Positions 21,144 to 32,643 of a stretch of DNA of 64,000 nt are shown piece after piece. Positions within the stretch are counted from its first letter, which is position 1, and each line of letters opens with the position of its first letter. Location: assembly GCA_047967505.1 (NCBI GenBank), contig CM106539.1, one strand, 5' to 3'. The notes under the pieces were generated by a model that was given only the letters and a program-made list of their open reading frames with translations, was not told where the DNA came from and made no database searches. The stretch comes from Dipteris shenzhenensis. Lineage: Eukaryota; Polypodiophyta; Polypodiopsida; Gleicheniales. Both the position numbers and the translations under genes were made by a program.

Positions 21144-22700
21144 CATAAATAGGAGATGCATGGTAACCGGATGTAGTGAGACCTGAACAATAGATGCAAT
21201 TAAGAGTTGAAGGTGGGTTCAAGGTGCCACATCAGTTGCCTACTCATAATTAAAAGTGCAATGCTTACCTGAACACTCGCCATAGCCTGGGAAGTCATGC
21301 ATCATCCACATCAAGACTGCTTTGCAGTTGAAGTCTCATGATAAGGGAGGCTTTCTCACATCATGCACCTCAATACCTCTCCAAAGTATCTCTACCTCAT
21401 CAATCAAAGGCTCCAAATAAACATTAGGATTTTTGACTTTATGTTTCCCTGGAATTAGAAGGGACAACATAACATGTCCTTTCTTAATAGCCATAGAGGG
21501 TGGAAGATTATAATTCACCAATATCATTGGCCATACACTGTAAGAGGTGCTTTTGAGACCAAATGGGTTCACACCGTTCATACCCAATCCAAGTCTCAAG
21601 CTCCTAGGTTCTTCCTTGAAGCTTGGCCATATGTCTTCAATATGCTTCCATGTAGGAGTGTCTACGGGAGTTCTCCACTTGCCATCAGTTGATCAATGGG
21701 AGGAATGCCACGACATGAGCTTTGCAATGGATTTGCACTTGAACATATGTTGGATGCAAAGGATTATGGGAAAATGTCACAGAATCTTACGAGGCACATC
21801 CAAAGTTTTGAGATCTGCTCTATATCTTGCCTCTCCACAAGTAGGAAACTCTCTTGCATCCTTATGTAGTCCACAAAACAAAACGCAATCGTTGACGCAT
21901 GCATGGATGCGCTTGTAATCTAATCCAAGAGAGGTCACATGTTGCCTTGCCATATCTCTTGAGGTCGGTAATTTATTCTCCCTTGGAAGCATTTTACACA
22001 ATAGCCTGCACGTGAAGACCATAAATGAGGAAAAGCATTCGAGCTCCATTCGAGTAATTGACCCACTAGCATAATTGACCATGTTTGCAAAATAGACTTT
22101 AAAGCTTACTTGAGTAATGCATTCAAACTTGCATTGCTTCATCCATAGATGGTTTGCAAGTTTAGTAACTCAAGGGAGGCACGTAGAATAGAGAATGTGC
22201 ATCCCTCAAACAGTGGAGTCGATGCTGTAGTAAAAAGATCGTCCTCCTCCATGCTATCATCCCTCCCTTTGGATTGATGGACATATAAATCCCGCACCAT
22301 ATCATCAAACACCTCCTCCTCCACGGCTTCATGAGGTAATGGCGGAGTGCTACTATCACCATCACTCCATGCATCCGTAATGGTCCCTCCTGAAGACCCC
22401 ACCTCATATCGCCGATGCCTCGCCTCCTCACGATGAGCATAGGGCAACATATGCGGGTGTGGCACTGCATCCTGTATCAAATTAAAACGGGATCATAACT
22501 CAAACATATGAACACCCATAGGTATCTCAATCAAGCTTAACTCTTTAACACTTACCATGTTTACGATCGCATCCCATTCTCCATACTTTGAGATGTGATT
22601 GAGTGTAATCCTAGATGTGATTGAGTATAATCCTACCTGCACGATACATGTTTCCTCGACATCGATCACACATACATTTGATTTTTGGCTCCAACCCAAA
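21144..22700 (-). pseudogene. CACTA TNP2-type transposase, N-terminal half (C1)
   Basis: Minus strand, N to C: an early segment (22139-22480) ending STPLFEGCTFSILRASLELL, the TNP2 'LYEG..' block; then 21777-22142 with LPRENKLPTSRDMARQHV, LGLDYKRIHACVNDCVLFCG, the conserved 'KIHACPNDCVLF' block; then 21336-21692 with LRLGLGMNGVNPFG, WPMILVNYNLPPSMAIKKGH and VYLEPLIDEVEILWRG. These are strong TNP2 hallmarks. The blocks are separated by stops and frame changes. The reading continues at 2160 to 1, after removal of element A. A possible N-terminal exon lies at 22493-22699. Confidence 0.85.
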
Positions 22701-22779
22701 AAATTTTGCTTTTCTCAAATATTTAATCTTAAAACTCTATGGCCGTCTAAAGGCACATCTAGAACTGTGTCTGTCTATT

Positions 22780-23460
22780 CTATGGTGTGCCTCTATAGAT
22801 GCATCTAAAACTGCGTTTGCTCTATGTATTTAAACGTGTAATTACACGCATATTTAGACGTGTGTATAGACGCGCCATTAGACGCACTTATAGACATAGT
22901 TTTCAAATCTACTTTTAGCGTGTTTGCTTTGCTTTTCTTCACATAAGCTTTGCGCGGCTTGCTTGCTTTGCTATTAACAGATCCACAGTCTGACACTTAT
23001 CTCCAGGCACTACTTCTAGGCTTACACAATCATCTCCAAGCACGCAAGAGAAGAGGGTGAATAAGGAGGAGAAGCAACTTTGGAGAAGGACAAGAAGCTT
23101 CTATACCTCTATCCAAGGTAAGTCTCTTTACGGTTGACCTTCTTTGAAAGTTGCTCTCTTTGGATTCATCCTTTGTCGTATCCAAGAAATGAATGATTTT
23201 GGGTTCAGTGTTACGCTTTTGTATCGAGCGCATGTCCTTTTCCACTTTTTAGAATAGTCCATCTGTCGGAGCGCATCTATGGATGCGTCTTAGACAGTGT
23301 TACGCTTTTGTATCGGGCGCATGTCCTTTTCCACTTTTTAGAATAGTCCATCTGTCGGAGCGCATCTATGGATACGCATCTAAAACTGCATCTACAGGAG
23401 TGTCTATAGATGCGTCTACTCTGTTTTTAGAAATAGATAGCTGTGTCTATAGACGTGCTC
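22780..23460. repeat. Subterminal-type repeat zone between the divergent C1 genes
   Basis: Many short imperfect copies of TAGACGYGYNTATAGAYGC-type motifs in both orientations, the same motif family that fills the CACTA ends at 25260-25750, 44330-44600, 53930-54070 and 63900-64000. A longer direct repeat starting GTGTTACGCTTTTGTATCG occurs near 23210 and 23300. This may be the bidirectional promoter region where TNPA-type proteins bind (family knowledge plus inference). Confidence 0.6.
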
Positions 23461-23746
23461 CAACAGTTTTAGACCCTTCCCTTCCCTTCCCTTCCCTTCT
23501 CTTCTCTTCCCTTCCCTTCCTTTTCTTTCTCTTTCCTCTTCCCTTTCCCTTTCCCTTTCCACTTCCACTTCCATGAAAAGGATTTGCCTCTCTTTTCTTC
23601 TCTCGTTTCCTATATTTTCCTCTCTTTCCTTCTCTCTTTTATCCTCTCTTTCCCTCTCTTTTTGTGGTAATTTTTCTCTCTTTTTCTCTTCTTTTCCTCT
23701 TCTCAGCTCATCAGTAATCTTCTTTTTTTCTTTTTTCCAGTTCATC
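23461..23746. repeat. Pyrimidine-rich leader of the C1 second gene
   Basis: CCCTTCCCTTCC and TTTCTCTCTTT-type low-complexity sequence ending TTTTTTCCAG just before the start of the second gene. The homologous gene at 46977 has the same kind of tract before it, ending TTTTCTTCAG. Probably a 5' leader or intron with a polypyrimidine acceptor. Confidence 0.6.
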
Positions 23747-25024
23747 ATGTGGCCAGCAAGCTCTTCAGGCTCACCTGATCTTCGGGAGACCATCTTTTGG
23801 GAGTTATATAACCTTTTAGGGCACCCTCCCAGTCCTAGGGAGTTATATGGCTACATGAAGAGTACTCTAAACACCCCCCAAGAGTTGGCACTACAGACTC
23901 CAAACCACCCCAACCCCACACCATCTGAGATTACCCCAGCAAAGTGATCACAACCCAGCCAGCTACACAATCGAGCCCCTTCCCCCCCATGCTGTCTTAT
24001 GCCCCTTCCCCCATGCCATCTTATGCTCCTTCCCCCATGCCGTCAGGAGGTCCTTCTGTCTCATAGAGCCATCGACGTACTCTTGTGCAGTCGAGACTCG
24101 GTTCTCCAGGTACGAGTGGTCCACGTAGTCATGTGCAGTCTCCAGCTATGAGTGGCTAGTGTACTAGCTCGACACGACACGGTAGCAAGTATAGTAGCAG
24201 GGAGAGCGGTGGGGATGCATGGCATAGTGCTTTCGGAGGGGTGGTGGTGGGGATGAGGATGATTTAGATGATTTAGACAAGCCTCTAGGTGATGGTACGA
24301 TCTTCTATGACATTACTCAGACAGGAGGCATCTTGATGGATGCACGGGGGAAGGACATCATGGCCTTCATGTGCTCTGTAATTGCTAACAATTACAAGGA
24401 TTGCTTTATCCACTACAAAGACTAGCCAAAGAGGTTGGCTGATGAGACCCTCGTTGCTCTTCGCTCTAGGTATCCAAACCCCCCCAATCTTTAGTTCATA
24501 GATAAATGGACCAAGTCAAAGATTGTTATGATACTTGGCAATAAAAGATCTTCGCTTAAGAGGCAGGCACTAGCGGAGCTTGCCAGGCTCAAGGGAGGTC
24601 AACCACCAAGGGGCCTACCCCACACAACTCACAAGTGTGAGCGGAAGAAAGCAATGAAGGCAGCGAAGGCAGACCCTAGTCTGTAGCACGTGGAAGCATG
24701 AAGGATCCAAATGGGGCAATATGGAAGCGTGCATTTTGGAGCAGGGGGTGTTGAATCATGGGAGGCCCAATTTGTAAGTATCAATCTCAAATTATATTGT
24801 TTATGTAGTTTATTAGGAGGTTGTTTCTTTGGGGAGGTATTTGAAAGTAATTAAATAATGTCAATATTATAAGTAAAGATTTGATTTTTCATACATTGAT
24901 ATATGTTGTCCCTTGTTTACATGCCCCTACACAAGAAGACCAGGAAGAAGATGAGGAAGGAGGTAGAGATGGGAGCGCAAAAGGGAGCGTAGAAGGGAGC
25001 GAGGACGTGGAGAACTTAGATTAG
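23747..25024 (+). pseudogene. CACTA second gene (Transposase_24/TNPA-like), C1 copy
   Basis: Starts MWPASSSGSPDLRETIF at a typical acceptor and runs with NLLGHPPSPRELYGYM; a stop follows at 23945. Further pieces can be read downstream: YPNPPN near 24470, KRSSLKRQALAELARLKGG near 24540-24600, FGAGGVESWEAQF near 24740-24775, then an intron-like gap and an acidic end GSEDVENLD before a stop at 25022-25024. These pieces match the copy at 46977-48266 and resemble the plant En/Spm accessory transposase family (PF03004-like, from memory). Several stops and frameshifts, so non-functional. Confidence 0.65.
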
Positions 25025-25750
25025 TTGTAGAAGTAGTCCTGGCTACTCCTTTTTGTACTTAAAGCCATTGGCTTGGCTTCGTGTCTCTTATATATACACT
25101 CCTTTTATTTTTGGTACTTGAAGCCGCAGGACGTGGCTTGGCTTCGTGCTATATGTACATACAAGCACTTTTTGAGCTTTCAATTTTCTAGTGCAAAGTT
25201 CTATCAATTAATGCCTTGTGAACTAAATGTTTTGGAGTTGTAATGTTTTATTTAGAATTCTAATTGTCGGCTATAGACGTGCTTGCAAGAGTGCTAATTA
25301 AAATGCAGTTGGATGTAAGAATTGAATTACACAATTTGGAAATGGGATTCCTGTAACTACATAGCATACACAACATACACAGCATTCTGTAAATTTAAAA
25401 AATATTATGTAGCACATCTATCAGAGCGTCTATAAATGCATCTATACACGCATCCGTCTATTCGAGAAGGGTTTATTTGCACATCTATAAAAGCATCTAT
25501 AAGACCGTTTATAAATGTGTCTATACATGCGTTTAATGATGCATCTGTCTGTTTTTAAAATTTTCTAGCAGAGCGTCTATTTACGTGTCTATATGCGCAT
25601 CTATACGTGCATCTGTCTACTATATAGACATGCCATTAATGTGGGTCTCTAGATGCGCAAATAGACATGCAAATAGACGCACCTATAAGTTTTTTTTTAG
25701 TTTAGCAAACGTGTCTGTGTGTGCATCTGTAGGTGCTTTGTCTTGTTGTG
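25025..25750. repeat. C1 3' tail and right CACTA end
   Basis: The doubled phrase ACTTGAAGCC.. GGCTTGGCTTCGTG (25060-25140) is probably 3' UTR and recurs at 48300-48395. From about 25262 the sequence is filled with TCTATAGAYGYGTCTA-like subterminal motifs and ends CTTTGTCTTGTTGTG at 25750. The segment 25318-25440 matches 63806-63930, marking the same element family. Confidence 0.75.
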
Positions 25751-26624
25751 GTAAGATATGAATTCTCAGTCACTAATTCCCAACTATGTTTTGCTTAAGT
25801 CTGTCTACTAGTGTACAATGTATAATTCAGCTAAAACCAAGCTATAGATGGGATTTTCTTACCTCTATGAATCACCTCAAAGATTTCATGTAAAAGGTTT
25901 GTATGCATCCTTTTTCATCATTAATCATTTGGCCTACCACTTGATTACCATTCTATATCTATATATCTAAAAGAGATGGTGATATGCATTGGATCGTTCC
26001 TCTAACAATATGTTTTCATGAGTTATCCTATACTACATTAGGACCTTTAATAGTTAACAGGAAATTTTCAAGGAAGAGCTATATTTGAGTATATAGGATA
26101 GTACAATGATTGCATGATAATTAGGAACGTTAATTACTATGGAATTATGCATAAAGTTTCCCTCCTAAGCTAAGATATAAGGCCAGATCCCTTTCATGGT
26201 AAGGGCAAAGTCAAAATGATATAGATATATATCTTTTTCTCTCTTAAGGAGAGCTTTGGGGGAGGAGTAATGGGAAAATATCCACAATTAGATTCGATTT
26301 GCTAAATATCCACCATTGGATTAATTTATTAGATTGAAGCTATGTTTGAGTCATTTAATTGAACTGTTGCCACTGGTTACTTTAAAATAAAACTATTTGC
26401 TAGTCTGATCTTCCCAATAGGGTTGAACATTGTTCGACCATGATTGCGCACATCAAGATTCATTTGGTTGTCTTCCCAATGTGGTACATCCTGCATTTAT
26501 TATTCTTAGCATGTGGTGTTTATCGTCATTTTAAAAGAGAAAAGGGCGATACAAAATTGCTCAAACGAACGGATATACAAAATGACATACAGGGTGAAGA
26601 AAATTCAAACTGCAACTACCACTA
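25751..26624. other. Spacer with no clear gene; possible polypurine tract
   Basis: Unique AT-rich sequence. GAGAGCTTTGGGGGAGGAG near 26240-26260 looks like a retrotransposon polypurine tract and may mark an old LTR-element remnant; no matching LTR was found. No coding region is supported. Confidence 0.35.
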
Positions 26625-28203
26625 CTACTACTACTATTCATCCGAATCCGAATCATCCTCATCTTGTTGGCCTATTCCTTGGTCCTCGTGAGCTGCGCCT
26701 TCTCCCTCATCCTCGTCACGTGTGTCTGATCCTTGGCCCTGGTGATCGCTCGCCTCCGATGATGGAATGCTTGAGCTTTGCTAAGAGTGAACCATATAAA
26801 TCAAAAATTAGATTGGAACTTAAAGAATAAAACAATTTAAAAAGTGAGATTACAAGTAGGAGTAGAATTATACCGTGTGACCAGCCACCTCAGCCCAATC
26901 GACTGTCGCTCCCATTGCCTCTTGCTCAATAAACCACGGCTTTGTTCCTATGTGAAATGCGTGTCGCGTCTCTACATTTGTAGGAAGACGACCCATCGCA
27001 GCTTGCTATGGATCCAATTTACAAGAGTTAGAGTTAGCTAAAGTGCATGTAATATGTAGTAAAACAAATAGAACAATATATTAAATGAGAAGAAGTAGAC
27101 TTACCACGGTTGCCTCGAACGCCAACCGTCCACCTGCACCAAAGTACGAAGTACCTACGATGTCCAGCCATCTCTTTGCAACCCTCCTCTGACCCTCGAA
27201 CAATTCAAGATTGTCCCTATTCTGCTTCTTGAAGAACTTCCAATCATCTTTGTCTGCCCAACTGGGTTTAGCCAACCCCTTTGTGATGGAAGTATGCAAG
27301 GTTGATCTACGATGCTTCAAGACCAAACCCATGCACTCTCGCATACAATCCTCATTAAACTCCCAATTTGGCGGGTTAGGGTATTTTTGTTTTAATTCAT
27401 CGATCACCGCCTGCTTCTTTTGGTCATCTTGATACCGCCAATCGGTAGCAATGCCGCTCTTGAAGTGATGGCTCATCAACCGCCTCATGGTGGCCATCAC
27501 TGCTTTGCCCTTTCTATCTTCTATTATCTCTCCGGCAGCTATGATTTGATAGGAGAGATCCCCTGATGAGTAAGGAGGACTGATGGTAGCAAAGTCAGAA
27601 GGAGTGGAAGCTATGTGAGCGCTTTCGGAGAGAGGAGTAGCAGTGGGAGTAGGAGACGGCAAGTGACCTGACTGATACTATGTCTCTGGACCAAGTGGAG
27701 ACCTGTAGGAATGTGAGTGTGCTGACTCGTCTACATCTCCCGAGTCAGTACAACATGAGCCGCCCTTCCTACTCTTCCTTACCTTACAAGAGGCATGCAC
27801 AAGTGATGACCCCACGGTCGAAGGGACACGAGGGGACGACTGGGCAGTACGTCCACCCGTCGGTGTAGGGGAGGGAATTGCTGAGGTCCTCTGAGATAGC
27901 AGAGAGAAGAATCTCACTACCTCCTCATCGCTCATCTGCACTACAAACTCGTCGGGACTCCCAACAAAGCCATGTGCGGCTAGAAAAGGAGTTCCTCGAG
28001 GGGTAGTCATAGTGCTATGTTGAAGAGGAGTCGGACTAGGGGTAGTCATAGTGCTAGGTCCGAGAGGAGTCGGACCAGGGGTAGAGTCCTCAAGGTAGTC
28101 ATCTGAGAGGAATCAAAGTCCTCTGGAGCATATAGATCGTCAGCTCTCCTCCTGCGAGGCTATCCATACTCATCTGATGAGCGATGTGATCCCATGTCTA
28201 ACA
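26625..28203 (-). pseudogene. CACTA-type second gene (Transposase_24-like), degenerate
   Basis: Minus strand. Starts MGSHRSSDEYG near 28203, with a stop at about 28160 (probably TGG to TAG) and a frameshift before 28049; then a Ser/Pro/Thr-rich N-terminal part, a stop at 27679 (CAG to TAG probable) and an open segment 27081-27662 with MRRLMSHHFKSG, KYPNPPNWEF, LKHRRSTLH, DDWKFFKKQNRDNLELFEGQ and GTSYFGAGGRLAFEA. A GT donor near 27105 and an acceptor near 27007 lead to RLPTNVETRHAFHIGTKPW, and a last exon ends in an acidic DEDDSDSDE tail. The core resembles the plus-strand CACTA second genes at 23747 and 46977. Confidence 0.65.
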
Positions 28204-30426
28204 TAGACACAAACACGAAAACAAAAACAAAAAAATAGACATAAGCATAGACATAGGCATAGGCATAGGCAAAGAGGGAGAGAAGAGGAAGAAGAGGAAG
28301 AGGAAGAGGAAGAAGAGGAAGAGGAATCTGAAGAAGAGGGAGAGAAGAGAGAAAAGAGAAAGTGAAGGAGAAGAGGAAGAACAGGGAAAGGAAAGAGGGA
28401 AAGAAGAGGAAGAAGAGGGAAAAGAGGAAGTGGACGAGAAGAGGTCGAAGAAGAGGGAAAGGAAAGAGGAAAAGAAGAGGAAGAAGAGGGAGAGAAGAGG
28501 AAGAAGAGAGAAAGAAGAGGAGGATGAAAAGAGGGAAAAGAGGAGAAGAGAAGGGAAAAGAGGAGCATATATCTACTTCTCTTATGCTCATGCTTAAGCA
28601 TAAGTGTGAGCATATATCTTCTTATCTTATGCTCATGCTTATGCTTATGCATGAGCATAAGAACATGAGCATGACAGAGAGAAAAAGAGGGGGAAAAGAG
28701 GAGAAGAGAGAAGAAGAGGGAAAGGAGAAAGAGGAAAAAAAGAGAGAAGAAGAGGGAAAAAGAGAGAAAAAGAGGAAAAGGAAAGAGGAAAGAGAGATTG
28801 GAAAAGAGATTGGAAAAGAGAGATTGGAAAGAGAGCATATGTCTACTTCTCTTATGGTCATGCATAAGCATAAGCATAAGCATAAGCATAAGAGACGGAG
28901 ACATATGCTTATGCTTATGCTTATGCATGAGCATAAGAACATGAGCATGGAAGAGGGAAAAGAGGGGGAAAAGAGGAGAAGAGAGAAGAAGAGGGAAAGG
29001 AGAAAGTGGAAAAAAACAGAGAAGAAGAGGAAAAAAGAGAGAAGAAGAGGAAAAGGAAAGAGGAAAGAGAGATTGGAAGAGAGATTATGCATGAGCATAT
29101 GTCTACTTCTCTTATGCTCATGCATAAGCATAAGCATGAGCATATGTCTCCTTCTCTTATGCTCATGCTTATGCTTAAGCATAAGCATAAGCATATGCTC
29201 ATGCTTATGCTTATGCATGAGCATAAGAGAAGGGGAAAAGAGAGAATAAGAGGGAAAGGAAAGAGGGAAAAGAGGGGGAAAACAGGAGAAGAGAGAAGAA
29301 GAGGGAAAGGAAGGAGAGATTGGAAAAGAGGAAAGAGGGAGAGAAAGAGAGAAGAAGAGGGAAAGAGAAAAGAGGAAAAAAGAGATATATGCTCATGCTT
29401 ATGCATGAGCATATGTTTACTTCTCTTATGCTCATGCATAAGCATAAGCATGAGCATATGTCTCCTTCTCTTATGCTCATGCTTATGCTTAAGCATAAGC
29501 ATAAGCATAAGCTCATGCTTATGCTTATGCATGAGCATAAGAGAAGGGGGAAAGAGAGAATAAGAGTAAAAGGAAAGAGGGAAAAGAGGGGGAAAAGAGG
29601 AGAAGAGAGAAGAAGAGGGAAAGGAAGGAGAGATTGGAAAAGAGGAAAGAGGGAGAGAAAGAGAGAAGAAGACGGAAAGAGAAAAGAGGAAAAAAGAGAC
29701 GTATGCTCATGCTTATGCATGAGCATATGTCTACTTCTCTTGTGCTCATGCATAAGCATAAGCATGAGCATATGTCTCCGTCTCTTATGCTTATGCTTAT
29801 GCATAAGATTCCTCTTATGCATAAGCATAAGCATGAGCATAAGAGGAAAGAGGAAGAGAGAGAGAAGAAGAGGGAAAGAGAAAAGAGGAAAAAAGAGACA
29901 TAATATTGAGCATATGTCTACTTCTCTTATGCTCATGCATAAGCATAAGCATGAGCATATGTCTCCTTCTCTTATGCTCATGCTTATGCTTAAGCATAAG
30001 CATAAGCATATGCTCATGCTTATGCTTATGCATGAGCATAAGAGAAGGGGGAAAGAGAGAGTAAGAGTGAAAGGAAAGAGGGAAAAGAGGGGGAAAAGAG
30101 GAGAAGAGAGAAGAAGAGGGAAAGGAATGAGAGATTGGAAAAGAGGAAAGAGGGAGAGAGAGAGAGAAGAAGAGGGAAAGGAAGGAGAGATTGGAAAAGA
30201 GGAAAGAGGGAGAGAAAGAGAGAAGAAGAGGGAAAGAGAAAAGAGGAAAAAAGAGACATATGCTCATGCTTATGCATAAGCATATGTCTACTTATCTTAT
30301 GCTCATGCATAAGCATAAGCATGAGCATATGTCTTCTTCTCTTATGCTCATGTTATGCATGAGCATAAGAGAAGGGGGAAAGAGAGAAGAGGAGAAAAAG
30401 GAAAGAGGGAAAAAGAGGGAAAGAAA
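28204..30426. repeat. Higher-order low-complexity satellite (GAAGAG blocks plus CATGAGCATAAGC blocks)
   Basis: Alternating blocks of GAAGAGGGAAAG-type purine repeat and of ATGCTCATGCTTATGC-type repeat; the latter contains its own reverse complement (GCATAAGCATGAGCAT), so each block can fold. From about 28570 the blocks form higher-order units of about 200-330 bp, each with CATATGTCTACTTCTCTTATGC and a purine arm. Long readings on both strands are products of the repeat. The last unit (about 29910-30424) is nearly identical to 44616-45134. Confidence 0.85.
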
Positions 30427-30727
30427 TGTTGAGATATCAAGCTCTACCCCCGATATATCTCCTGGATGACTATCATTTATGTCACCGCCTATGTTAGTTG
30501 TACTCGTGGTGTAGTTAGACTACCACGTATGTTTTTGGTTTGGGTTCACATATGAACCACGTATTCTAGGGTTTGACATATAGGGTATTTCCCTCTTCTA
30601 TTGTATGGTTGTTGTTGTGTGCAAAAGTGAAGAAAGGCTTCACCCTCCAACCTTGTGTCCTCTCTCTTTTGTGTGTTGTGAAGAAAGCTGAACTTGAGTC
30701 TCCTATCTCTCTCCCTTATTCTTTACA
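30427..30727 (+). repeat. 5' LTR of copia element 1
   Basis: 301 bp from TGTTGAGATATC to TTCTTTACA, with TG...CA borders. It is followed directly by TGGTATCAGAGCC (30728), complementary to the 3' end of initiator tRNA-Met. The left border is sharp: the satellite continues past the homologous point in the copy at 45134 but is replaced by the LTR here. No second LTR of this family was found in the window. Confidence 0.85.
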
Positions 30728-31305
30728 TGGTATCAGAGCCTTGTTCGTGGTAAGGAGCTCAAGAAAGCAAGCCAAGTTTGTGGTGTCCTGGTAAGAGGAC
30801 TAGTGTTGCTTTCCTATTTCGAGTTTGGGAGCAAATCTCTGCAGGTAGCACAGCCAGAAGTGCAGGAGTGCACTGTTTCAGATTGAGAGGCCCTTCACGG
30901 TGTGGCGAGAGCACAGTATATGCTGCGGGAAGGGGCAAAGCCCTCGGTGACTTTATTTTTTTGATTTGAGGCCGTTTCGGGGCCCGTTTTGAAGGCGGAA
31001 GTTCTTCGCAGGCACTCAAAAAAAGGCCCTGTTTTTCGTTGTGCGCCCACTGCGCGGCTAGTCGGTGGAAAGGTGCCACAGAAATTGCATCGTATGCCTG
31101 TGTGCAGAGATATTGGGAGTTGTAGATTCATGCCTGTTGCCTGTTGATGCAAAATCATCACTAGGAAGTGACTGTGTGGTAAAATACCACTTTCGTCAGT
31201 GTTACAGATCTGCCCCTGTGAGGCTTTTTGCAGAAGCTTTGCTATTTGCCCTTGTGAGGCATTTGCTGTGTTTACAGGTTGCTGTTGCAATTCGTGATTT
31301 GTAAA
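30728..31305 (+). other. Copia 1 primer-binding site and gag leader
   Basis: Starts with the tRNA-Met primer-binding site TGGTATCAGAGC and continues as untranslated leader to the gag start at 31306. No coding region is supported. Confidence 0.7.
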
Positions 31306-32643
31306 ATGTGTGAGAATCTGTCTACCATTGTCAGTGAGAAGCTTGACAAGAACAACTTCCAAGCATGGAAGTTCAGGATGACAAACTTTCTTATGGGAAA
31401 GGGAGTTTGGGAGTACATCAGTGGTGAAACTGCAGAACCAGTTTTGGGTGCTGCTCCCACTCCTGCTGAATTGAAGGCCTTTAAAGAATGGCATGAAAAA
31501 GCCAGAAAATGCCTGTATTGGCTGTCTGTTAGCATTTCAGATTCTATGATTGTGCATATACAGGATGTAGAGATGCCTAAGGAGGCATGGGATACATTGG
31601 TGAAGCTGTATAGCACAAATACCAAAGCACGAAAGATGCAGCTAAAGTAGGAGTTGCACAATGTGCAAAGGAAAAATCTGAATATAAATGAGTATTCCTT
31701 GAAGGTGAAAGGCCTTGCAGATTCTCTTGCCTCCATTGGAGCACCTGTTGATGATGAGGACTTAGTGTCCGTGACCTTGAATGGTCTTGGGAAAGATTAT
31801 GCACAGTTTCGGACATCCATTGGAGTCCGTGAAACATTTCCTGATTTTCAGGAACTTATTGCTCTCTTGCTGAGTGAAGAGCAAAGGAATGGTGGTTCAG
31901 CCACCTCAACTTCTCAAGAGACTTCTTTCTACTCGAATACAGGTAGAGGCAGGGGTAGAGGAAGAGGCTGTTTTGGTGGCCGTGCAGGAAATAAAAACCA
32001 ACAGCAACAACAGGAAAACCAGTCCTATGGAGGAGGACGTGGTAGTTCTAGAGGCAGGGGGAGCCAAAGAGGCCGTGGTTTATGGCAAAGGAACCAGCAA
32101 GTAAATAGCAGCACAAAATGCTATTATTGTGGAAAGCCTGGACACAAGGAGAATACATGCTATAAAAAGCAGAATGACATCAAAAGTGGAAAGTTGCAGC
32201 AAAGCAACTATGCATCATCAAGTGGGCATGGTGACGACAGAAATGAGCACCTTTTTGTGATGCAGCATATGGTTAACTCCATGTCTGGAGATGCTGCAGC
32301 TTGCAATGATGTTTGGTATGTTGATTCAGGTGCCTCTAACCACATGACCAGTCATGGTGAGTGGTTTCATGATGTTAGAAATTTGGATAAGCCAGGTTAT
32401 GTTGAAACAGGTGATGATACTGCGCACCCAATTACGCAAGTTGGTAAAGTGCCATTGGCTATGCAGGATGGCAAAACGAAGTACTTGGCAGATGTACTTC
32501 ATGTTCCAAAAATCACCAAGAACCTGGTTTCAGTTGGCCAGATGGTTGAGCAAGGTCTGCAGGTTAGATTTAATCCTGATGGATGCTTTGTTGAGGACTT
32601 GAAAAATAAGTGCCGCTTGGTTGCGAAAGGCAACAAAAATGGC
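31306..32643 (+). pseudogene. Copia 1 gag and protease start (truncated)
   Basis: Starts MCENLSTIVSEKLDKNNF at 31306. The UBN2-type gag follows, with one in-frame TAG at about 31648 in LK*ELHNVQRKN, where related elements usually have Gln (CAG to TAG). Then comes an RG/Q-rich stretch, a CCHC knuckle CYYCGKPGHKENTC (about 32130-32165) and the aspartic protease start VWYVDSGASNHMTS (about 32312). The reading continues to 32643, where it is joined to unrelated minus-strand copia 2 sequence, so integrase, RT and RNase H are missing. Confidence 0.85.

Larger units (their letters stand above)
1..25750. mobile_element. CACTA-like (En/Spm) transposon C1, left end outside window, nested by element A
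   Basis: C1 contains a minus-strand TNP2-type transposase (22700 to 21144, then 2160 to 1), an AYAGACGYG-type repeat zone between the two divergent genes (22780-23460), a plus-strand second gene (23747-25024) and a repeat-rich right end that finishes in GTCTTGTTGTG at 25750. The reverse complement of that end, CACAACAAGACAAAG, recurs at the starts of the CACTA fragments at 53916 and 56925 and, with one change, at the end at 44615, so it is taken as the family terminus. The transposase reading is interrupted exactly at the 18,976-bp element A. The left terminus lies before position 1. Several stops and frameshifts make it non-autonomous as it stands. Confidence 0.8.

Noticed and set aside
26240-26290. 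Possible 3' LTR start after a polypurine-like GGGGGAGGAG
   Set aside because: No matching LTR, primer-binding site or pol remnant nearby; kept only as a remark in the spacer entry.
28160-30470. Met/Ser/Cys/Leu- or Lys/Glu-rich long readings in the satellite
   Set aside because: All are translations of the two repeat motifs in many frames.
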